Positions 30,335-41,177 are shown, counted from the first letter of the stretch. The stretch is 64,000 nt of DNA from Alteromonadaceae bacterium XY-R5 (GCA_001660395.1 LXWE01000011.1:62001-126000), one strand, 5' to 3'. Program-made: numbers and translations. Notes: a model not told the origin generated them from the letters alone.

Positions 30335-30871
30335 TTACATTTCTCCTGCCGATTTGGTCATGCTGAGCCTTGCCTGTTTTTTTTGCCAGCATCCTGCGCC
30401 ATCAGGCAGCATTTCGGTAAAGGTAACAGATTGATTCTCTATGTTGATAATTTCACCAAAAAACAAGCCTATACGGCTACCTACGGTGGCTTTATGCAGG
30501 CTACCATCATTGGCAGTAATCAACGCCCATTTGCGTCCCTGACTGGTAAAGGTACCACTCAGGGTTAATGAATCGGTTCCATATTTCTCAAGCATTTGCT
30601 TGGGTTTTGATGTGTCTGGTTGCAGACAGTTTTTTGCCTGAGTTTTAATTGGCTCTAGCATCACCTGGCTTTTTGGCCGTTCAAAAGGGCTGCGCAGTTG
30701 AGAAGACGAATATTCAAATGCCGGCACGCTTTTAAACTTCGGATAAGGTTCAACGCTCACCGCGGTGGAGCTTTTCACTTCGACCACAAATGCTGTTAAG
30801 TCATCCATTTGCGTATCGCAACCCATTAACAGCCATACAGGAACGAATGAAAGGAGAAGCGGCTTTTTCAT
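30335..30871 (-). CDS. pilP: type IV pilus assembly lipoprotein
   Basis: PilP is an inner-membrane lipoprotein that links the PilMNO platform to PilQ. The 178-residue protein has lipobox LLMGC (Cys18), an unstructured linker, and a C-terminal beta domain (about 95-170: LTLSGTFTSQGRKWALI, VGSRIGLFFGEI). It overlaps the pilO stop by four bases (ATGA) and abuts pilQ. Confidence 0.95.
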   Translation of the reverse strand: MKKPLLLSFVPVWLLMGCDTQMDDLTAFVVEVKSSTAVSVEPYPKFKSVPAFEYSSSQLRSPFERPKSQVMLEPIKTQAKNCLQPDTSKPKQMLEKYGTDSLTLSGTFTSQGRKWALITANDGSLHKATVGSRIGLFFGEIINIENQSVTFTEMLPDGAGCWQKKQARLSMTKSAGEM

Positions 30872-31470
30872 TGGCTATCTCCTGTTGATGCGGTGCGGTA
30901 GGTTTTCGCACGCAGGGTTAATGTCAGTGCCTGGCCTGACTTACTGGCTATATCGAAATCATGCACGGTTACGATACGTGGCAGGCTGGCGATATCTGAC
31001 ATAAATTGTCCAAATTCGTGGTAGTCGCCTTGTACCTGAATTTCAATGGGAAGTTCTGTATAGAATTCCTTTGGCACTTCTTTTTGCCAGTTCAGTAACT
31101 TAAAGGTCAGTCCTGCGGATGTGCCTACAAAGGTAATATCATCTAATAACCCAGGCGTTTCATTGCGGGTCGGCAGCGACTTCAGCATAGATGAAAAGTC
31201 TTCCTGAATTTCATCCAGTTGCTTTTGATAGGCTTCTAGATTGACTGCAATGCCGTACTTTGCACGATAATTTTGTTTTAATTCAGCTTCTTTGGACTCT
31301 ACGTTACTGAGCATTGGCAGTTTACTGCTGACTAAGCCGTAGTAACCACCAATCGCAGCGAAAACAGCGACAAATGCTCCAACAAACACTTTAACTTCAA
31401 ATGGCCAGATGGCGATTTGTTCAAAATCGAGTTCATTGAGTTCTTTGAGTTTATTGACATCAAATTTCAT
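30868..31470 (-). CDS. pilO: type IV pilus alignment protein
   Basis: PilO pairs with PilN through periplasmic coiled coils and ferredoxin-like folds. The 200-residue protein has a cytoplasmic N-terminus, a membrane helix at about 25-47, a coiled coil (55-95) and a globular domain (105-195) with LLDDITFVGTSAGLTFKLLN. Four-base overlaps with both pilN and pilP imply coupled translation. Confidence 0.95.
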   Translation of the reverse strand: MKFDVNKLKELNELDFEQIAIWPFEVKVFVGAFVAVFAAIGGYYGLVSSKLPMLSNVESKEAELKQNYRAKYGIAVNLEAYQKQLDEIQEDFSSMLKSLPTRNETPGLLDDITFVGTSAGLTFKLLNWQKEVPKEFYTELPIEIQVQGDYHEFGQFMSDIASLPRIVTVHDFDIASKSGQALTLTLRAKTYRTASTGDSQ

Positions 31471-32051
31471 TTCTTCGCCTCCGGCAGGCGATCTACAACT
31501 TCCGGAGCAATTGCCTGACTTACATTAAATGTCAGTTTGAAATCACTCAGGGATTCAGTGCGTTTTTCGTCGGCAGTAATCGACGACAAAACCCCATTTG
31601 TAAAGACTTTCGATTGTTCAAGTCGACGCATAAATTCTGATAAACGATTATTTGATTCGCTAACGCCTAAAATTTCAATGCGATTACCTGAACGGGTCAT
31701 GGTTTGAAAGGAGACACCTGGCGGCAGAATTTTGGCTAATTCATCCATAATGTGCGGCGCAGCATTGCGACTTGCCTGCAATTGTTCAATGAGGCCCATA
31801 CGCTGTTCAACAGCTTTCTTGCTGTCTTTAATGTCGCGAATCTTGCTGATTTCACCATCAAGTATGGCGATTTGCCCTTCTAAAAACTGGTTACGTTGCG
31901 TTTGATTAGTGATTAACTGATTAATAAATGATGCGACTAGCCAGTTTATCGCTAACATCACCAACACCACCATTACCAGCGTCAGGATGTATTGCTTTTT
32001 CTGTTGAGCACGCTGGGCTTCACGCCAGGGCAGTAAGTTTATATGTGCCAT
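31467..32051 (-). CDS. pilN: type IV pilus assembly protein
   Basis: PilN has a short cytoplasmic tail beginning INLLPWREAQR, the conserved motif that inserts into a PilM groove. A membrane helix (about 22-45), coiled coil and periplasmic domain follow. The 194-residue length is typical. It overlaps the pilM 3' end by 13 bases and pilO by four. Confidence 0.96.
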   Translation of the reverse strand: MAHINLLPWREAQRAQQKKQYILTLVMVVLVMLAINWLVASFINQLITNQTQRNQFLEGQIAILDGEISKIRDIKDSKKAVEQRMGLIEQLQASRNAAPHIMDELAKILPPGVSFQTMTRSGNRIEILGVSESNNRLSEFMRRLEQSKVFTNGVLSSITADEKRTESLSDFKLTFNVSQAIAPEVVDRLPEAKK

Positions 32052-33106
32052 GGAGAATTGCTCCGTAAAGCCAGGCCCGTTGCAATTGCTAGTTGAGGAG
32101 CACTTGCATCTAATTGTTTAGCATCCACTTTTTCATCAACCAGGAAGTTTGCAAAAGGGTTAAATACCTGTATCGGCATAGCCAGTTCAGATTCAAGATC
32201 TTTTGCAATGCCCGGGATATTCGCCGCGCCGCCTGCAAGATATACGCTGCCAGGGCGCTCCTGATGGGTTGAGCTGACATACATTTGAATCGCGCGAGAA
32301 AGGTGCTGCTGTAAATTGGCTAAAAAGATTGGGTAGTTGTTCTCACGCCATGTGGCAGGCAAGGTACCCTTTAATAGTTGTTGCTCGGTTTCCGTGCGAT
32401 CTTGTCCCAGAACGATACATAAATCCTGGATTAAGGAATCTACGCCAAACATGTGTTCTTTCTGATATATCACTTTATCCTGGTGAACAACCACAACCTG
32501 TAATTGATTGGCGCCAACATTCACACACATCACCTTATTTTCCTGCGCTTCAGGAATAAGGGCGATTGCCGCATTCGCTAGGGCGTAATTTTCGATATCC
32601 ATAATCTTAGGTTCGAATTCAAGCTCGCGAATAAGCGTAATGCGTTGGTCGATGATATCTTTGTGGGCTGCGCTTAGCAGTACTTCCACTTTACCTTCAT
32701 GGGATTTGCTTGGGCCTAGCTCTTCAAAATCGAGATAGACATCTTCAAGCGGGTGGGGGATAAGGCTGTCGGCTTCAATTTCAATTTGCTGCTCAAGTTC
32801 ATAATCGCTTTGATCCGGGTCCATATATACCACCTTGGTCAATACAGACGAGCCAGACACTGCGATAACGACATCTTTGCCGCGAACCTTCAGGGCCATT
32901 TTCACTTTGCGCAGGGCATTACTGACCGCGTCAAAGTCTTTGATTTCCCGGTCAGCAAATGCGTTCCCGATTATGGGTTCACATGCGAAGGCCTGAACTT
33001 TATACTGCTCACCAGTTAAATTTAATAGTACGGCTTTTATGGCTCGGGAACCGATATCCAGGCCAATCATTTGTGGTACTTTTTTTGACAATAATTTTTT
33101 CAGCAC
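32039..33106 (-). CDS. pilM: type IV pilus actin-like ATPase (GTG start)
   Basis: PilM is a cytoplasmic FtsA/actin-fold protein that binds ATP and the PilN tail. The 355-residue protein has the phosphate-1 motif IGLDIGSRAIKAVLL near residue 14, a second nucleotide motif CVNVGANQLQVVVV and VYLAGGAANIPGI near residue 290. The start is GTG at 33104-33106 with GGA about eight bases upstream; the next in-frame ATG (residue 13) would delete part of the first strand. It is first of pilMNOPQ and divergent from mrcA, a widely conserved arrangement. Confidence 0.94.
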   Translation of the reverse strand: MLKKLLSKKVPQMIGLDIGSRAIKAVLLNLTGEQYKVQAFACEPIIGNAFADREIKDFDAVSNALRKVKMALKVRGKDVVIAVSGSSVLTKVVYMDPDQSDYELEQQIEIEADSLIPHPLEDVYLDFEELGPSKSHEGKVEVLLSAAHKDIIDQRITLIRELEFEPKIMDIENYALANAAIALIPEAQENKVMCVNVGANQLQVVVVHQDKVIYQKEHMFGVDSLIQDLCIVLGQDRTETEQQLLKGTLPATWRENNYPIFLANLQQHLSRAIQMYVSSTHQERPGSVYLAGGAANIPGIAKDLESELAMPIQVFNPFANFLVDEKVDAKQLDASAPQLAIATGLALRSNSPWHI

Positions 33107-33226
33107 AACGACATCCGGACCATAGAACGTTTTACACTCAATTTATTATTACCGAAAAATTTGAGTATGATGGTTCTAATAACGGTACATAGGTATAAAA
33201 TATAAGCCATTTCAACAAATTTGCCC

Positions 33227-33235
33227 TGGTATAAT
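33227..33235 (+). promoter_or_regulatory. extended -10 promoter of mrcA
   Basis: TGGTATAAT is a perfect extended -10 element (TGnTATAAT), with its last base 8 before the GTG start at 33243. It predicts transcription starting at or next to the start codon. No clear -35 hexamer is seen. Confidence 0.55.
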
Positions 33236-33242
33236 TGCATTT

Positions 33243-35870
33243 GTGAAGTATTTTAAGTTCTTATTTATAAGCTTTTTAGCGCTTTTTGTACTAGGTGCAG
33301 CGGCAACAACAGGTATTTATTTTTATATCAAACCTGATTTGCCCAGCGTCGACGTATTAAAAGATGTGCGGCTACAAACACCCATGAAGGTGTACACCCA
33401 GGACGGCAAACTGATTTCTCAGTTCGGCGTGAAGCGTCGTATCCCTGTGACATTGGATCAGGTTCCCCCTCAGCTTATCCATGCCATTCTGGCAACTGAG
33501 GATAGCCGTTTTTATGAGCATCCCGGTGTAGATCCAATTGGTGTATTGCGTGCAGCGGTTAATCTGATATTGACAGGGCGTAAGGGACAGGGGGCAAGTA
33601 CCCTGACGATGCAGCTAGCGCGTGGCTTTTTCTTAAGCCGAGATAAAACCTATATCCGTAAGATTAAAGAAGTGTTTATTGCCTGGCATATGGAACAGCT
33701 TCTGACCAAAGATGAAATCCTGGAACTCTATCTGAATAAGGTTGAACTGGGACATCGGGCATTTGGATTTGGTGCTGCAGCGCAGGTGTATTACGGTAAG
33801 TCTTTGAATGAATTGAATCTTGCCCAGATCGCAACTATTGCCGGTTTGCCGCAGGCGCCTTCAATTCTTAATCCTATCAGTCGGCCAGAGAGATCTAAGG
33901 AACGTCGCCGAGTGGTATTACTGCGCATGTTAGATGAAGGCTATATCACCAAAACTGAATTCAATCAGGCGGTAGCCGAGCCCGTAACTGCCAGTAAGCA
34001 CGGTGCTGAAATCGAGCTCGATGCCCCTTATCTGGCGGATTTAATCTATCACCAGATGATTGACCGCTATGGCAAAGAAGAAGCTGAAACGGGCGGATAT
34101 CAGGTGTATGCGACTGTACCATCTTATTATCAGGCTGCCGCGCAGCAAGCGGTGCATCAAAACCTCTATGACTATGATGAGAGACATGGCTATCGAGGCC
34201 CAATTAAACAGTTATGGGAACCATTAACGGTTGATGAAAATGCAGATCCGGATTTAGCTACAACCACACTAAACGATCCGTCCTGGTCGGAAGAACAAAT
34301 GCTGGAGGCCATGCACGAGGTGACGGTTGTCAGCGAAGTCGTGCCAGCGGTAGTTACTCGGGTAAATGAGAATTCGGTCGTTGTGTTTAACCATCTGGGT
34401 GAATATCAGGTGATTGATTGGGACGGTCTGGACTGGGCCAGAAGCTGGATAAACGATGAACGTCAGGGCCCTGCGCCCAAGGTCGCGGCAGATATTCTCA
34501 GACCTGGTGCCATGATTTGGATGCGTAAAAATCAGCAGGATATCTGGCAATTGTCTCAGTTACCTGAAGTGAGTGGTGCTTTTATCGCCTTGAATCCGAA
34601 TGACGGGGCTGCACAGGCCGTCATCGGGGGCTATAGCTTCTACCAAAGCCAGTTTAACCGCGCGACGCAGGCCAAACGTCAGGTGGGTTCAAACATCAAA
34701 CCCTTTATCTATTCTGCTGCAATTGAACAAGGCTATACACTGGCTTCTATTATCAACGATGCGCCAATCAATCAGTGGGACAAACACTCTGGCACGGCAT
34801 GGCGTCCGGAAAACTCGCCCGCAATTTATGATGGTCCGATAAGAATGCGGGTAGCACTGGGTAAGTCGAAGAACGTGGTGTCGATTCGATTGTTACGTGC
34901 GGTGGGCATAGATAATGCGGTTGAACATCTTAGTAAGTTCGGTTTTGAACCTAATGAAATTCCACGTGATGAAACCATGGCCTTGGGCTCAGGGTCACAT
35001 ACACCGTTAGAGGTGGCGCGGGCCATGGCAGTCATAGCCAATGGTGGCTATCTGATTGAACCTCATTTTATTGATCGAATTGAAAATGAGTATGGGGATG
35101 AAATCTGGCATTCAGATGCTCCTGTCGCTTGTATGGATTGCGATGCCGCTACAGAGAATGATGCTTCGGATGATGCTAATGCACAATTAGAGGCTGCCTT
35201 AGCGGCTGAATTTGGTGTACATGCGGAACAGGCAAATAACGCCGATAAACGTCAGGCACCACGAGTCATTTCTGCACAAAACGCGTTCCTGGTTTCCGAA
35301 ATGATGCGTACGGCTGTGCGTTCAAATGGTAACTGGAAGGCGAAAACCTACTGGATGGGGACGGGCTGGCGGGCGCGTAATATTCTCCATCGAGATGATT
35401 TACATGGTAAAACCGGGACAACTAACGATTCGCGGGATACCTGGTTCAGTGGCTTTACCCGCAATTTGGTTGCAACTACCTGGGTTGGATTCGACGAAAT
35501 GAACCGTGCTTTAGGTAAATCAGAACCAAATCAAAATCTGATTAATAAAGATCCCGACCGTTATAACTGGATTGGTAACGCGATGATTGGCGGCGAGGAC
35601 GGTGCCAAAGCTGCTGAGCCTGCCTGGATTCGCTTTATGCAAGTGGCGCTTGCTGATACGCCGGAAATGCCGTGGCCAACGCCGCCGGGGATTATTACTA
35701 CGCGTATTGATATCGAGACGGGTAAACTGACCAAACGAGCAGATTACAGTTCGATGTTTGAGTATTTTATTAAGGGAACGGAACCCCAGTCTTATGTTCA
35801 GCAAGATCAGGTAATCGATCCCTTCTCATCACAGAGCGGTGATCAGCCTGTTACGGAAGATATTTTCTAG
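33243..35870 (+). CDS. mrcA: penicillin-binding protein 1A
   Basis: This bifunctional peptidoglycan synthase has an N-terminal membrane helix (5-28) and a glycosyltransferase GT51 domain with Glu86 in ATEDSRFYEHPG and QGASTLTMQLARGF. An OB-like insert covers about 320-430. The transpeptidase has nucleophile Ser483 in GSNIK and Lys723 in KTGTT. The 875 residues align well with E. coli PBP1a, including the KDVRLQTPM and RRIPVTLDQ segments. An acidic linker near 640-665 is variable. The start is GTG 33243, the only one that keeps the membrane anchor; no Shine-Dalgarno precedes it. Confidence 0.96.
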   Translation: MKYFKFLFISFLALFVLGAAATTGIYFYIKPDLPSVDVLKDVRLQTPMKVYTQDGKLISQFGVKRRIPVTLDQVPPQLIHAILATEDSRFYEHPGVDPIGVLRAAVNLILTGRKGQGASTLTMQLARGFFLSRDKTYIRKIKEVFIAWHMEQLLTKDEILELYLNKVELGHRAFGFGAAAQVYYGKSLNELNLAQIATIAGLPQAPSILNPISRPERSKERRRVVLLRMLDEGYITKTEFNQAVAEPVTASKHGAEIELDAPYLADLIYHQMIDRYGKEEAETGGYQVYATVPSYYQAAAQQAVHQNLYDYDERHGYRGPIKQLWEPLTVDENADPDLATTTLNDPSWSEEQMLEAMHEVTVVSEVVPAVVTRVNENSVVVFNHLGEYQVIDWDGLDWARSWINDERQGPAPKVAADILRPGAMIWMRKNQQDIWQLSQLPEVSGAFIALNPNDGAAQAVIGGYSFYQSQFNRATQAKRQVGSNIKPFIYSAAIEQGYTLASIINDAPINQWDKHSGTAWRPENSPAIYDGPIRMRVALGKSKNVVSIRLLRAVGIDNAVEHLSKFGFEPNEIPRDETMALGSGSHTPLEVARAMAVIANGGYLIEPHFIDRIENEYGDEIWHSDAPVACMDCDAATENDASDDANAQLEAALAAEFGVHAEQANNADKRQAPRVISAQNAFLVSEMMRTAVRSNGNWKAKTYWMGTGWRARNILHRDDLHGKTGTTNDSRDTWFSGFTRNLVATTWVGFDEMNRALGKSEPNQNLINKDPDRYNWIGNAMIGGEDGAKAAEPAWIRFMQVALADTPEMPWPTPPGIITTRIDIETGKLTKRADYSSMFEYFIKGTEPQSYVQQDQVIDPFSSQSGDQPVTEDIF

Positions 35871-35873
35871 CAT

Positions 35874-35893
35874 GTCTGACCAGAAGGTCAGAC
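35874..35893. terminator. hairpin after mrcA without T-tract
   Basis: GTCTGACC, AGAA loop, GGTCAGAC: eight perfect pairs starting 4 bases after the mrcA stop. No T-run follows, so its terminator role is uncertain. Confidence 0.4.
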
Positions 35894-35948
35894 CATGCAC
35901 GTTAGAATAATGGGGTAGCTGTACCCCTATTCACAGGAACCATTTTTC

Positions 35949-37643
35949 ATGAGCGAGAGCGACAAGAAGAGCGCCTTATATATTCCCTACTCAGGCCCCT
36001 CTTTATTAGAAACCCCATTACTGAATAAAAGCAGCGCCTTTACCAAACAAGAGCGCCGCGATTTTAACCTGACCGGATTGTTACCTCCTCGTTATGAGAC
36101 AATCGAAGAGCAGGTCGAACGTGCTTATATGCAATATTCCAGCTTTTCAGAAGCCATCAACAAGCACATTTACCTGCGCTCTATTCAGGATACTAACGAG
36201 ACTCTGTTTTACCGATTGGTTCAGCGCCACATCGAAGAGATGATGCCCATCATTTATACCCCAACAGTGGGTGATGCGTGTGAGCAGTTCTCAGACATTT
36301 ATCGCAGTTCACGTGGTTTGTTTATTTCTTATGAAGATCGTCACCAGATGGATGACATTCTTCGCAACGCCACTAAACGTAAAGTGAAGGTTATCGTAGT
36401 TACCGATGGCGAGCGTATTCTGGGCCTGGGTGATCAGGGCATTGGTGGCATGGGCATTCCTATCGGCAAGCTGTCTTTGTATACCGCTTGCGGGGGCATC
36501 AGCCCTGCTTATACTCTGCCAGTGATGCTGGATGTGGGCACGAATAATGAAAAGCTGTTGAATGACCCTATGTACATGGGGGCGCGTCATAAGCGTATCG
36601 GTCAGGATGAGTACGATGAATTCCTGGATATGTTTATGCAGTCGGCGAAGAAACGCTGGCCAGGTGTGATGATCCAGTTTGAGGACTTCGCCCAGCCTAA
36701 TGCAATGCCACTGCTTAACCGTTATCGTAATCAGGTTTGCTGTTTTAACGACGATATTCAGGGCACCGCGGCGGTTACGGTTGGAACATTACTGGCCGCC
36801 TGTCGCAGCACTGGCTCTAAATTGTCTGAACAGCGTGTTGCTTTTGTAGGTGCAGGTTCGGCTGGTTGTGGTATTGCCGAGCAAATTATCCGTCAGATGT
36901 GCGCTGAAGGCTTAAGCGATGAGCAGGCTCGTAAGCAAGTCTTCATGGTCGACCGATACGGACTTGTTACCGAAGGTATGGCGGATTTGCGTGACTTCCA
37001 GGATAAGCTGGCGCAGAAAAAAGCCGATATCGCAGACTGGAACTACAGTGGTGAATACGCCTCACTGCTGGATGTTATCAACTGCGCCAAGCCGACGATT
37101 TTGATTGGTGTATCCGGTCAGGCCGGTCTGTTTACAGAGCAAGTGGTGCGCACCATGAAACAACATTGCGAACTGCCGATCATCTTCCCATTAAGTAACC
37201 CTATTCGCCAGGTCGAAGCGACACCTGAGCAGGTCATTGAATGGACCGAAGGTAAAGTGGTGATTGCGACAGGTAGCCCATTTGCACCGGTGGAATTCGA
37301 CGGTAAGTCTATTCCGATTGCTCAGTGTAATAACAGCTATATCTTTCCGGGTATTGGTTTAGGGGTATTGGCCAGCAAAGCCAGCCTGATCAGTGAAGAA
37401 ATGTTGATGGCAGCGAGCGAGGCGTTGGCTGATGCTTCTCCTTTGGCGAATGCTGGACAAGGTAGTTTGTTGCCTCCATTAACCGAGGTCGCTAGCCTGA
37501 GCAAAACGATTGCGTTTAAAGTCGGTAAAGTTGCTCAGCAGCAAGGCTTAGCATTGGAAATGACCGATGAACAGCTTGAAGCGGCGATCGAGAAAAACTT
37601 CTGGAAACCAGAATATCGACCATATAAGCGTGTAAGTATGTAA
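35949..37643 (+). CDS. maeA: NAD-dependent malic enzyme
   Basis: This enzyme decarboxylates malate to pyruvate with reduction of NAD. At 564 residues it is the large type. It shows the malate-binding [13 protein letters not shown], catalytic [20 protein letters not shown], the metal site [10 protein letters not shown] followed by [12 protein letters not shown], and the dinucleotide fold [26 protein letters not shown] box and [12 protein letters not shown] complete the match to SfcA/MaeA. ATG 35949 has AGGA upstream at slightly long spacing. It is monocistronic with a strong terminator. mdh lies nearby on the other strand. Confidence 0.95.
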   Translation: MSESDKKSALYIPYSGPSLLETPLLNKSSAFTKQERRDFNLTGLLPPRYETIEEQVERAYMQYSSFSEAINKHIYLRSIQDTNETLFYRLVQRHIEEMMPIIYTPTVGDACEQFSDIYRSSRGLFISYEDRHQMDDILRNATKRKVKVIVVTDGERILGLGDQGIGGMGIPIGKLSLYTACGGISPAYTLPVMLDVGTNNEKLLNDPMYMGARHKRIGQDEYDEFLDMFMQSAKKRWPGVMIQFEDFAQPNAMPLLNRYRNQVCCFNDDIQGTAAVTVGTLLAACRSTGSKLSEQRVAFVGAGSAGCGIAEQIIRQMCAEGLSDEQARKQVFMVDRYGLVTEGMADLRDFQDKLAQKKADIADWNYSGEYASLLDVINCAKPTILIGVSGQAGLFTEQVVRTMKQHCELPIIFPLSNPIRQVEATPEQVIEWTEGKVVIATGSPFAPVEFDGKSIPIAQCNNSYIFPGIGLGVLASKASLISEEMLMAASEALADASPLANAGQGSLLPPLTEVASLSKTIAFKVGKVAQQQGLALEMTDEQLEAAIEKNFWKPEYRPYKRVSM

Positions 37644-37669
37644 CTACTTACTTTTACTTCAAGGTATTA

Positions 37670-37694
37670 AAAAGGCCAGCAAATGCTGGCCTTT
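37670..37694. terminator. bidirectional terminator, maeA / SulP transporter
   Basis: AAAAGGCCAGC, AAAT loop, GCTGGCCTTTT. It is symmetric and serves both convergent genes. Confidence 0.92.
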
Positions 37695-37713
37695 TCTCTA
37701 TCTGGTGCCCTGA

Positions 37714-39276
37714 TTAGGCAAGTTTATCGCTGGCGATTTTGTAGCGGGGGTCTTCATTTACGTTAATTTCAACGTATTCCTGTGCTTTGGTAAGCAACTG
37801 GCGGCACTCATCGCTGATATGACGAATATGCAGGGTTTTGCCCTGTTCTTTGTATTTGTCTGCCAGACCATCAATGGCATCAACGCCGGATGAATCCCAA
37901 ATACGTGAATTATTGAAATCTATCACCACGTCCTGAGGGTCATTGATCGCATCAAACTGATCACGGAAATGCTGCACAGAACCAAAGAATAATGGCCCTT
38001 CCAGTTCATAAACTTTCCAGCCATCTTTATCCGTGTGGGTTTTTACTGCGATATGGGTGGCATGTTTCCAGGCAAAAACCAATGCGGAAACAATGACACC
38101 AATGACCACGGCAATGGCCAAATCTGCGATGACTGTTACTGCCGTTACCAGAAACAGCACGAAAGCATCTTCTTTATTGATGCCACGGATAATGCGGAAA
38201 GATGCCCATTCAAACGTACCGATTACCACCACAAACATTACACCGACCAGAGCCGCTAATGGAATCATTTCAATAAATGGAGCTGCAAACAGGATAAAGC
38301 CAAGCAACACTAACGCCGCTGTGATGCCTGACAGTCGTCCACGGCCACCGGAGTTAATGTTAATCATGCTCTGGCCAATCATGGCGCAGCCACCCATTCC
38401 CCCGAAAAAGCCATTAACCGTATTGGCAACGCCCTGACCAATACATTCTTTGTTGCCACGACCACGAGTATTGGTCATTTCGTCAATCAAAGACAACGTT
38501 AGCAGGGACTCTATCAAACCCACTAAACAGATGATGACGGCTGTTGGCAAAATGATGTAAAGGGTTTCCAGTGTAACTGGCACCATTGGTATGCTGAAGC
38601 TAGGTAACTCACCTGCCAGTGTGACTGTGGCCTTTTGTGCTTCAGGTACCATGTCACGAACAAAATCGATAACAGTGCGGGTATCCAAATCCAGACCGTG
38701 TACCAGCAGGGTAATGGTCAGGATTGCCGCCAGAGAAGAAGGTACTGCGGTGGTGAGTTTAGGCAGCAGATAGATAATCGCCATGGTCAGGGCAACCAGA
38801 CCCAGCATCAGATAAAGTGCATGACCCTGCATCCAAACATGATTGCCCAAATTATCCAGGATCTTAAACTGACCTAACTGGGCCAGAAAAATTACGATAG
38901 CCAGCCCGTTAACAAAGCCAAGCATGACAGGATAGGGCACTAAGCGAATAAATTTACCGAGCTTGAAAATTCCCGCTGTGATTTGCAGTAAACCCGCGAG
39001 TATCACGGCGGCGAACAAATACTGAACTCCATACTGTGCTACAAGGGCCACCATGACGACCGCGGTTGCACCAGTCGCACCAGAAATCATACCCGGACGA
39101 CCACCGATGGCGGACGTAATTAATCCCATCATAAAGGCAGCATAAAGGCCTATCATGGGTTCGACACCGGCAACAAAGGCAAAAGCAACCGCTTCAGGTA
39201 CTAATGCCAGCGCAACGGTAATGCCAGATAAAACGTCGTTTTTAACGTTCCCCGGCTGAGTTAAGGATGAAAGCAT
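37714..39276 (-). CDS. SulP/SLC26 family anion transporter with STAS domain
   Basis: The 520-residue inner-membrane carrier has an N-terminal SLC26 core of multiple helices (about 10-400). It includes [40 protein letters not shown] and the [20 protein letters not shown] signature. A cytoplasmic STAS domain follows (about 420-510; [32 protein letters not shown]). Substrates in this family include sulfate, bicarbonate and dicarboxylates; the sequence alone does not decide. Bicarbonate or C4-dicarboxylate would fit the flanking maeA and mdh, but that is speculation. ATG 39274-39276. Confidence 0.9.
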   Translation of the reverse strand: MLSSLTQPGNVKNDVLSGITVALALVPEAVAFAFVAGVEPMIGLYAAFMMGLITSAIGGRPGMISGATGATAVVMVALVAQYGVQYLFAAVILAGLLQITAGIFKLGKFIRLVPYPVMLGFVNGLAIVIFLAQLGQFKILDNLGNHVWMQGHALYLMLGLVALTMAIIYLLPKLTTAVPSSLAAILTITLLVHGLDLDTRTVIDFVRDMVPEAQKATVTLAGELPSFSIPMVPVTLETLYIILPTAVIICLVGLIESLLTLSLIDEMTNTRGRGNKECIGQGVANTVNGFFGGMGGCAMIGQSMININSGGRGRLSGITAALVLLGFILFAAPFIEMIPLAALVGVMFVVVIGTFEWASFRIIRGINKEDAFVLFLVTAVTVIADLAIAVVIGVIVSALVFAWKHATHIAVKTHTDKDGWKVYELEGPLFFGSVQHFRDQFDAINDPQDVVIDFNNSRIWDSSGVDAIDGLADKYKEQGKTLHIRHISDECRQLLTKAQEYVEINVNEDPRYKIASDKLA

Positions 39277-39488
39277 GTGTGTTCCTCAATCCCGTAAACT
39301 ATTGGAGTAATTGTAGTTGGATGGTTTTTATCGGCGCGAAGTGTAACAAATCGCCAATGTGGATTCTTTTAACAAATTGTTAATACCGGTAAAGGCCACG
39401 GGATTTAGCCCGCGGTGTAATAGCGAAGTGAAGCGTGAATAAATGATTATGAGAAACCCAGGCTGAGAAAATGCCGGCTAAAAACGAA

Positions 39489-39511
39489 AAAACCGGCCAG
39501 AGGCCGGTTTT
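39489..39511. terminator. rho-independent terminator after mdh
   Basis: AAAACCGGCC, AGA loop, GGCCGGTTTT, 20 bases after the mdh stop (minus strand). A perfect ten-pair stem. Confidence 0.9.
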
Positions 39512-39531
39512 CACAGAAGATTCTGACGGAA

Positions 39532-40467
39532 TTAACCGTTTACGAAGTCAACACCGATTTTGATGTCGCCACGCAGGCCTTCCAGCATGTCGTCTTTGGC
39601 TTTTTGCTCAAACGCGCTCAGTTCGCCGTAAGGCAGAATTTCTTCAACGCCATTTTTGCCCAGACGTACTGGGTGAGCGAAGAAGGCAGCGTCATCGCTG
39701 TTTACTTCAACGTAAGTGTACTCAACTACGTTGTCGCCACGCATAGCGGCAACCAGAGACAGACAGAAGCGCGCTGCAGCCTGACCCATAGACAGAGTTG
39801 CAGAACCGCCACCTGCCTTAGCTTCAACTACTTCGGTACCCGCGTTTTGGATACGAGTTGTCAGGCTGGCAACTTCAGCGTCAGTGAAGCTTACGCCTTC
39901 AACCTGAGACAGCAGAGGCAGAATCGTGGTACCAGAGTGACCACCGATAACTGGCACGTGAACCGCTTCTGGGCTCAAACCTTTCAGTTCAGCTACGAAA
40001 GTTTCTGCACGGATAACATCCAGAGTCGTTACACCGAACAATTTGTTCTTGTCGTAAACGCCTTTGGCTTTCAGAACTTCGGCCGCGATAGCAACTGTAG
40101 TGTTTACTGGGTTGGTGATGATACCAACACAAGCAGCAGGGCAGTTGTCAGCGATGGCTTCAACCAGGTTTTTCACGATGCCGGCATTGATGTTGAACAG
40201 GTCTGAACGGTCCATACCAGGTTTACGAGGAACACCTGCTGGGATCAGCACGATATCACAACCTGTCAGCGCGTCTGCCAGTCCATCTTTACCAAAACCC
40301 TTAACTTTAACGTCAGTTGGGATGTGGCTTAGATCGACAGCAACACCTGGAACAACGGGAGCAACGTCATACAATGATAGTTCTGAACCCGCTGGTAATT
40401 GGGTTTTCAGCAACAAAGACAACGCTTGACCAATACCACCGGCAGCACCTAATACTGCTACTTTCAT
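39532..40467 (-). CDS. mdh: malate dehydrogenase
   Basis: This TCA-cycle enzyme interconverts malate and oxaloacetate with NAD. The 311-residue protein has the nucleotide site [12 protein letters not shown] at the N-terminus, [17 protein letters not shown], catalytic Asp and His in [11 protein letters not shown] and [12 protein letters not shown], and NPVNTT. ATG 40465-40467 with AGGAGAG four bases upstream is clear; the 20-residue extension in frame is rejected. It diverges from argR as in E. coli. Confidence 0.98.
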   Translation of the reverse strand: MKVAVLGAAGGIGQALSLLLKTQLPAGSELSLYDVAPVVPGVAVDLSHIPTDVKVKGFGKDGLADALTGCDIVLIPAGVPRKPGMDRSDLFNINAGIVKNLVEAIADNCPAACVGIITNPVNTTVAIAAEVLKAKGVYDKNKLFGVTTLDVIRAETFVAELKGLSPEAVHVPVIGGHSGTTILPLLSQVEGVSFTDAEVASLTTRIQNAGTEVVEAKAGGGSATLSMGQAAARFCLSLVAAMRGDNVVEYTYVEVNSDDAAFFAHPVRLGKNGVEEILPYGELSAFEQKAKDDMLEGLRGDIKIGVDFVNG

Positions 40468-40540
40468 AATTCTCTCCTGTGGGATAGATAGTTCGCAAAT
40501 TGCGGGGCAAAACAGTAATGCAACCAACGCGAAAAAACAA

Positions 40541-40573
40541 TGAATTAAAAAGTATTTAACTTTTAAAAATGCA
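40541..40573. promoter_or_regulatory. possible ARG-box-like region between mdh and argR
   Basis: An AT-rich tract begins with a perfect half site TGAAT (40541-40545) and ends with ATGCA (40569-40573), a half-site variant found in natural ARG boxes. The outer distance (33) is about two bases less than expected for tandem boxes. It is suggestive of argR autoregulation only. Confidence 0.3.
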
Positions 40574-40672
40574 AGAAAAAGACTTTCTGGTCACACCAGT
40601 CCAGTATATAGGGACGAAATTGCTTAACTTCAAGCATTGGGGCAAAATACGCTCTCATTTTGTGAGGATACT

Positions 40673-41137
40673 ATGGCCAGTCGTAAACAAGAAGAACTGA
40701 TAAAAGCCTTTAAAGACATCCTGAAAACGGAAAGTTTTGGTTCACAGGGTGAGATTGTCGAAGCTCTGAAAGCACAGGATTTCGACAATATCAGCCAATC
40801 TAAAGTCTCACGTATGCTGAGCAAATTTGGTGCCGTTCGCACCCGTAATGCCCGTGGTGATATGGTGTACTGCCTGCCTCCAGAGCTGGGAATGCCCACT
40901 GCTAAAAGCCCATTAAAACAATTGGTACTGGATATAGTGCACAACAACGTGATGATCATTATTCGTACCAGCCCGGGCGCCGCCCAACTGATTGCTCGTC
41001 TGCTTGATTCACTCAGTGTTAAAGACGGTGTTTTGGGCACTATTGCTGGTGACGATACGATTTTTATCGCACCGGCAGATGTCACCTGCATTGAAGATAC
41101 ACGCAAGCGGGTAGAAGCGCTTTTCGAGAACGTTTAA
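40673..41137 (+). CDS. argR: arginine repressor
   Basis: This hexameric regulator binds ARG boxes with L-arginine as co-repressor. The 154-residue protein has the N-terminal winged helix (about 1-70: [31 protein letters not shown]) and the C-terminal oligomerisation/arginine domain with [16 protein letters not shown] and [13 protein letters not shown] (the Asp pair binds arginine). ATG 40673 has GAGG five bases upstream; a longer in-frame start at 40637 is rejected. It probably controls the ast operon and other arg genes. Confidence 0.97.
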   Translation: MASRKQEELIKAFKDILKTESFGSQGEIVEALKAQDFDNISQSKVSRMLSKFGAVRTRNARGDMVYCLPPELGMPTAKSPLKQLVLDIVHNNVMIIIRTSPGAAQLIARLLDSLSVKDGVLGTIAGDDTIFIAPADVTCIEDTRKRVEALFENV

Positions 41138-41140
41138 ATT

Positions 41141-41167
41141 AAAAAAGGCAGCGTTGCTGCCTTTTTT
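41141..41167. terminator. bidirectional terminator, argR / exonuclease-fold gene
   Basis: AAAAAAGGCAGC, GTT loop, GCTGCCTTTTTT, located between convergent genes. Confidence 0.92.
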
Positions 41168-41177
41168 AATCTCTGTG

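Noticed and set aside
40541..40573. Firm call of tandem ARG boxes before argR
   Set aside because: Only the outer half sites match and the spacing is about two bases short, so it is kept as a low-confidence feature.
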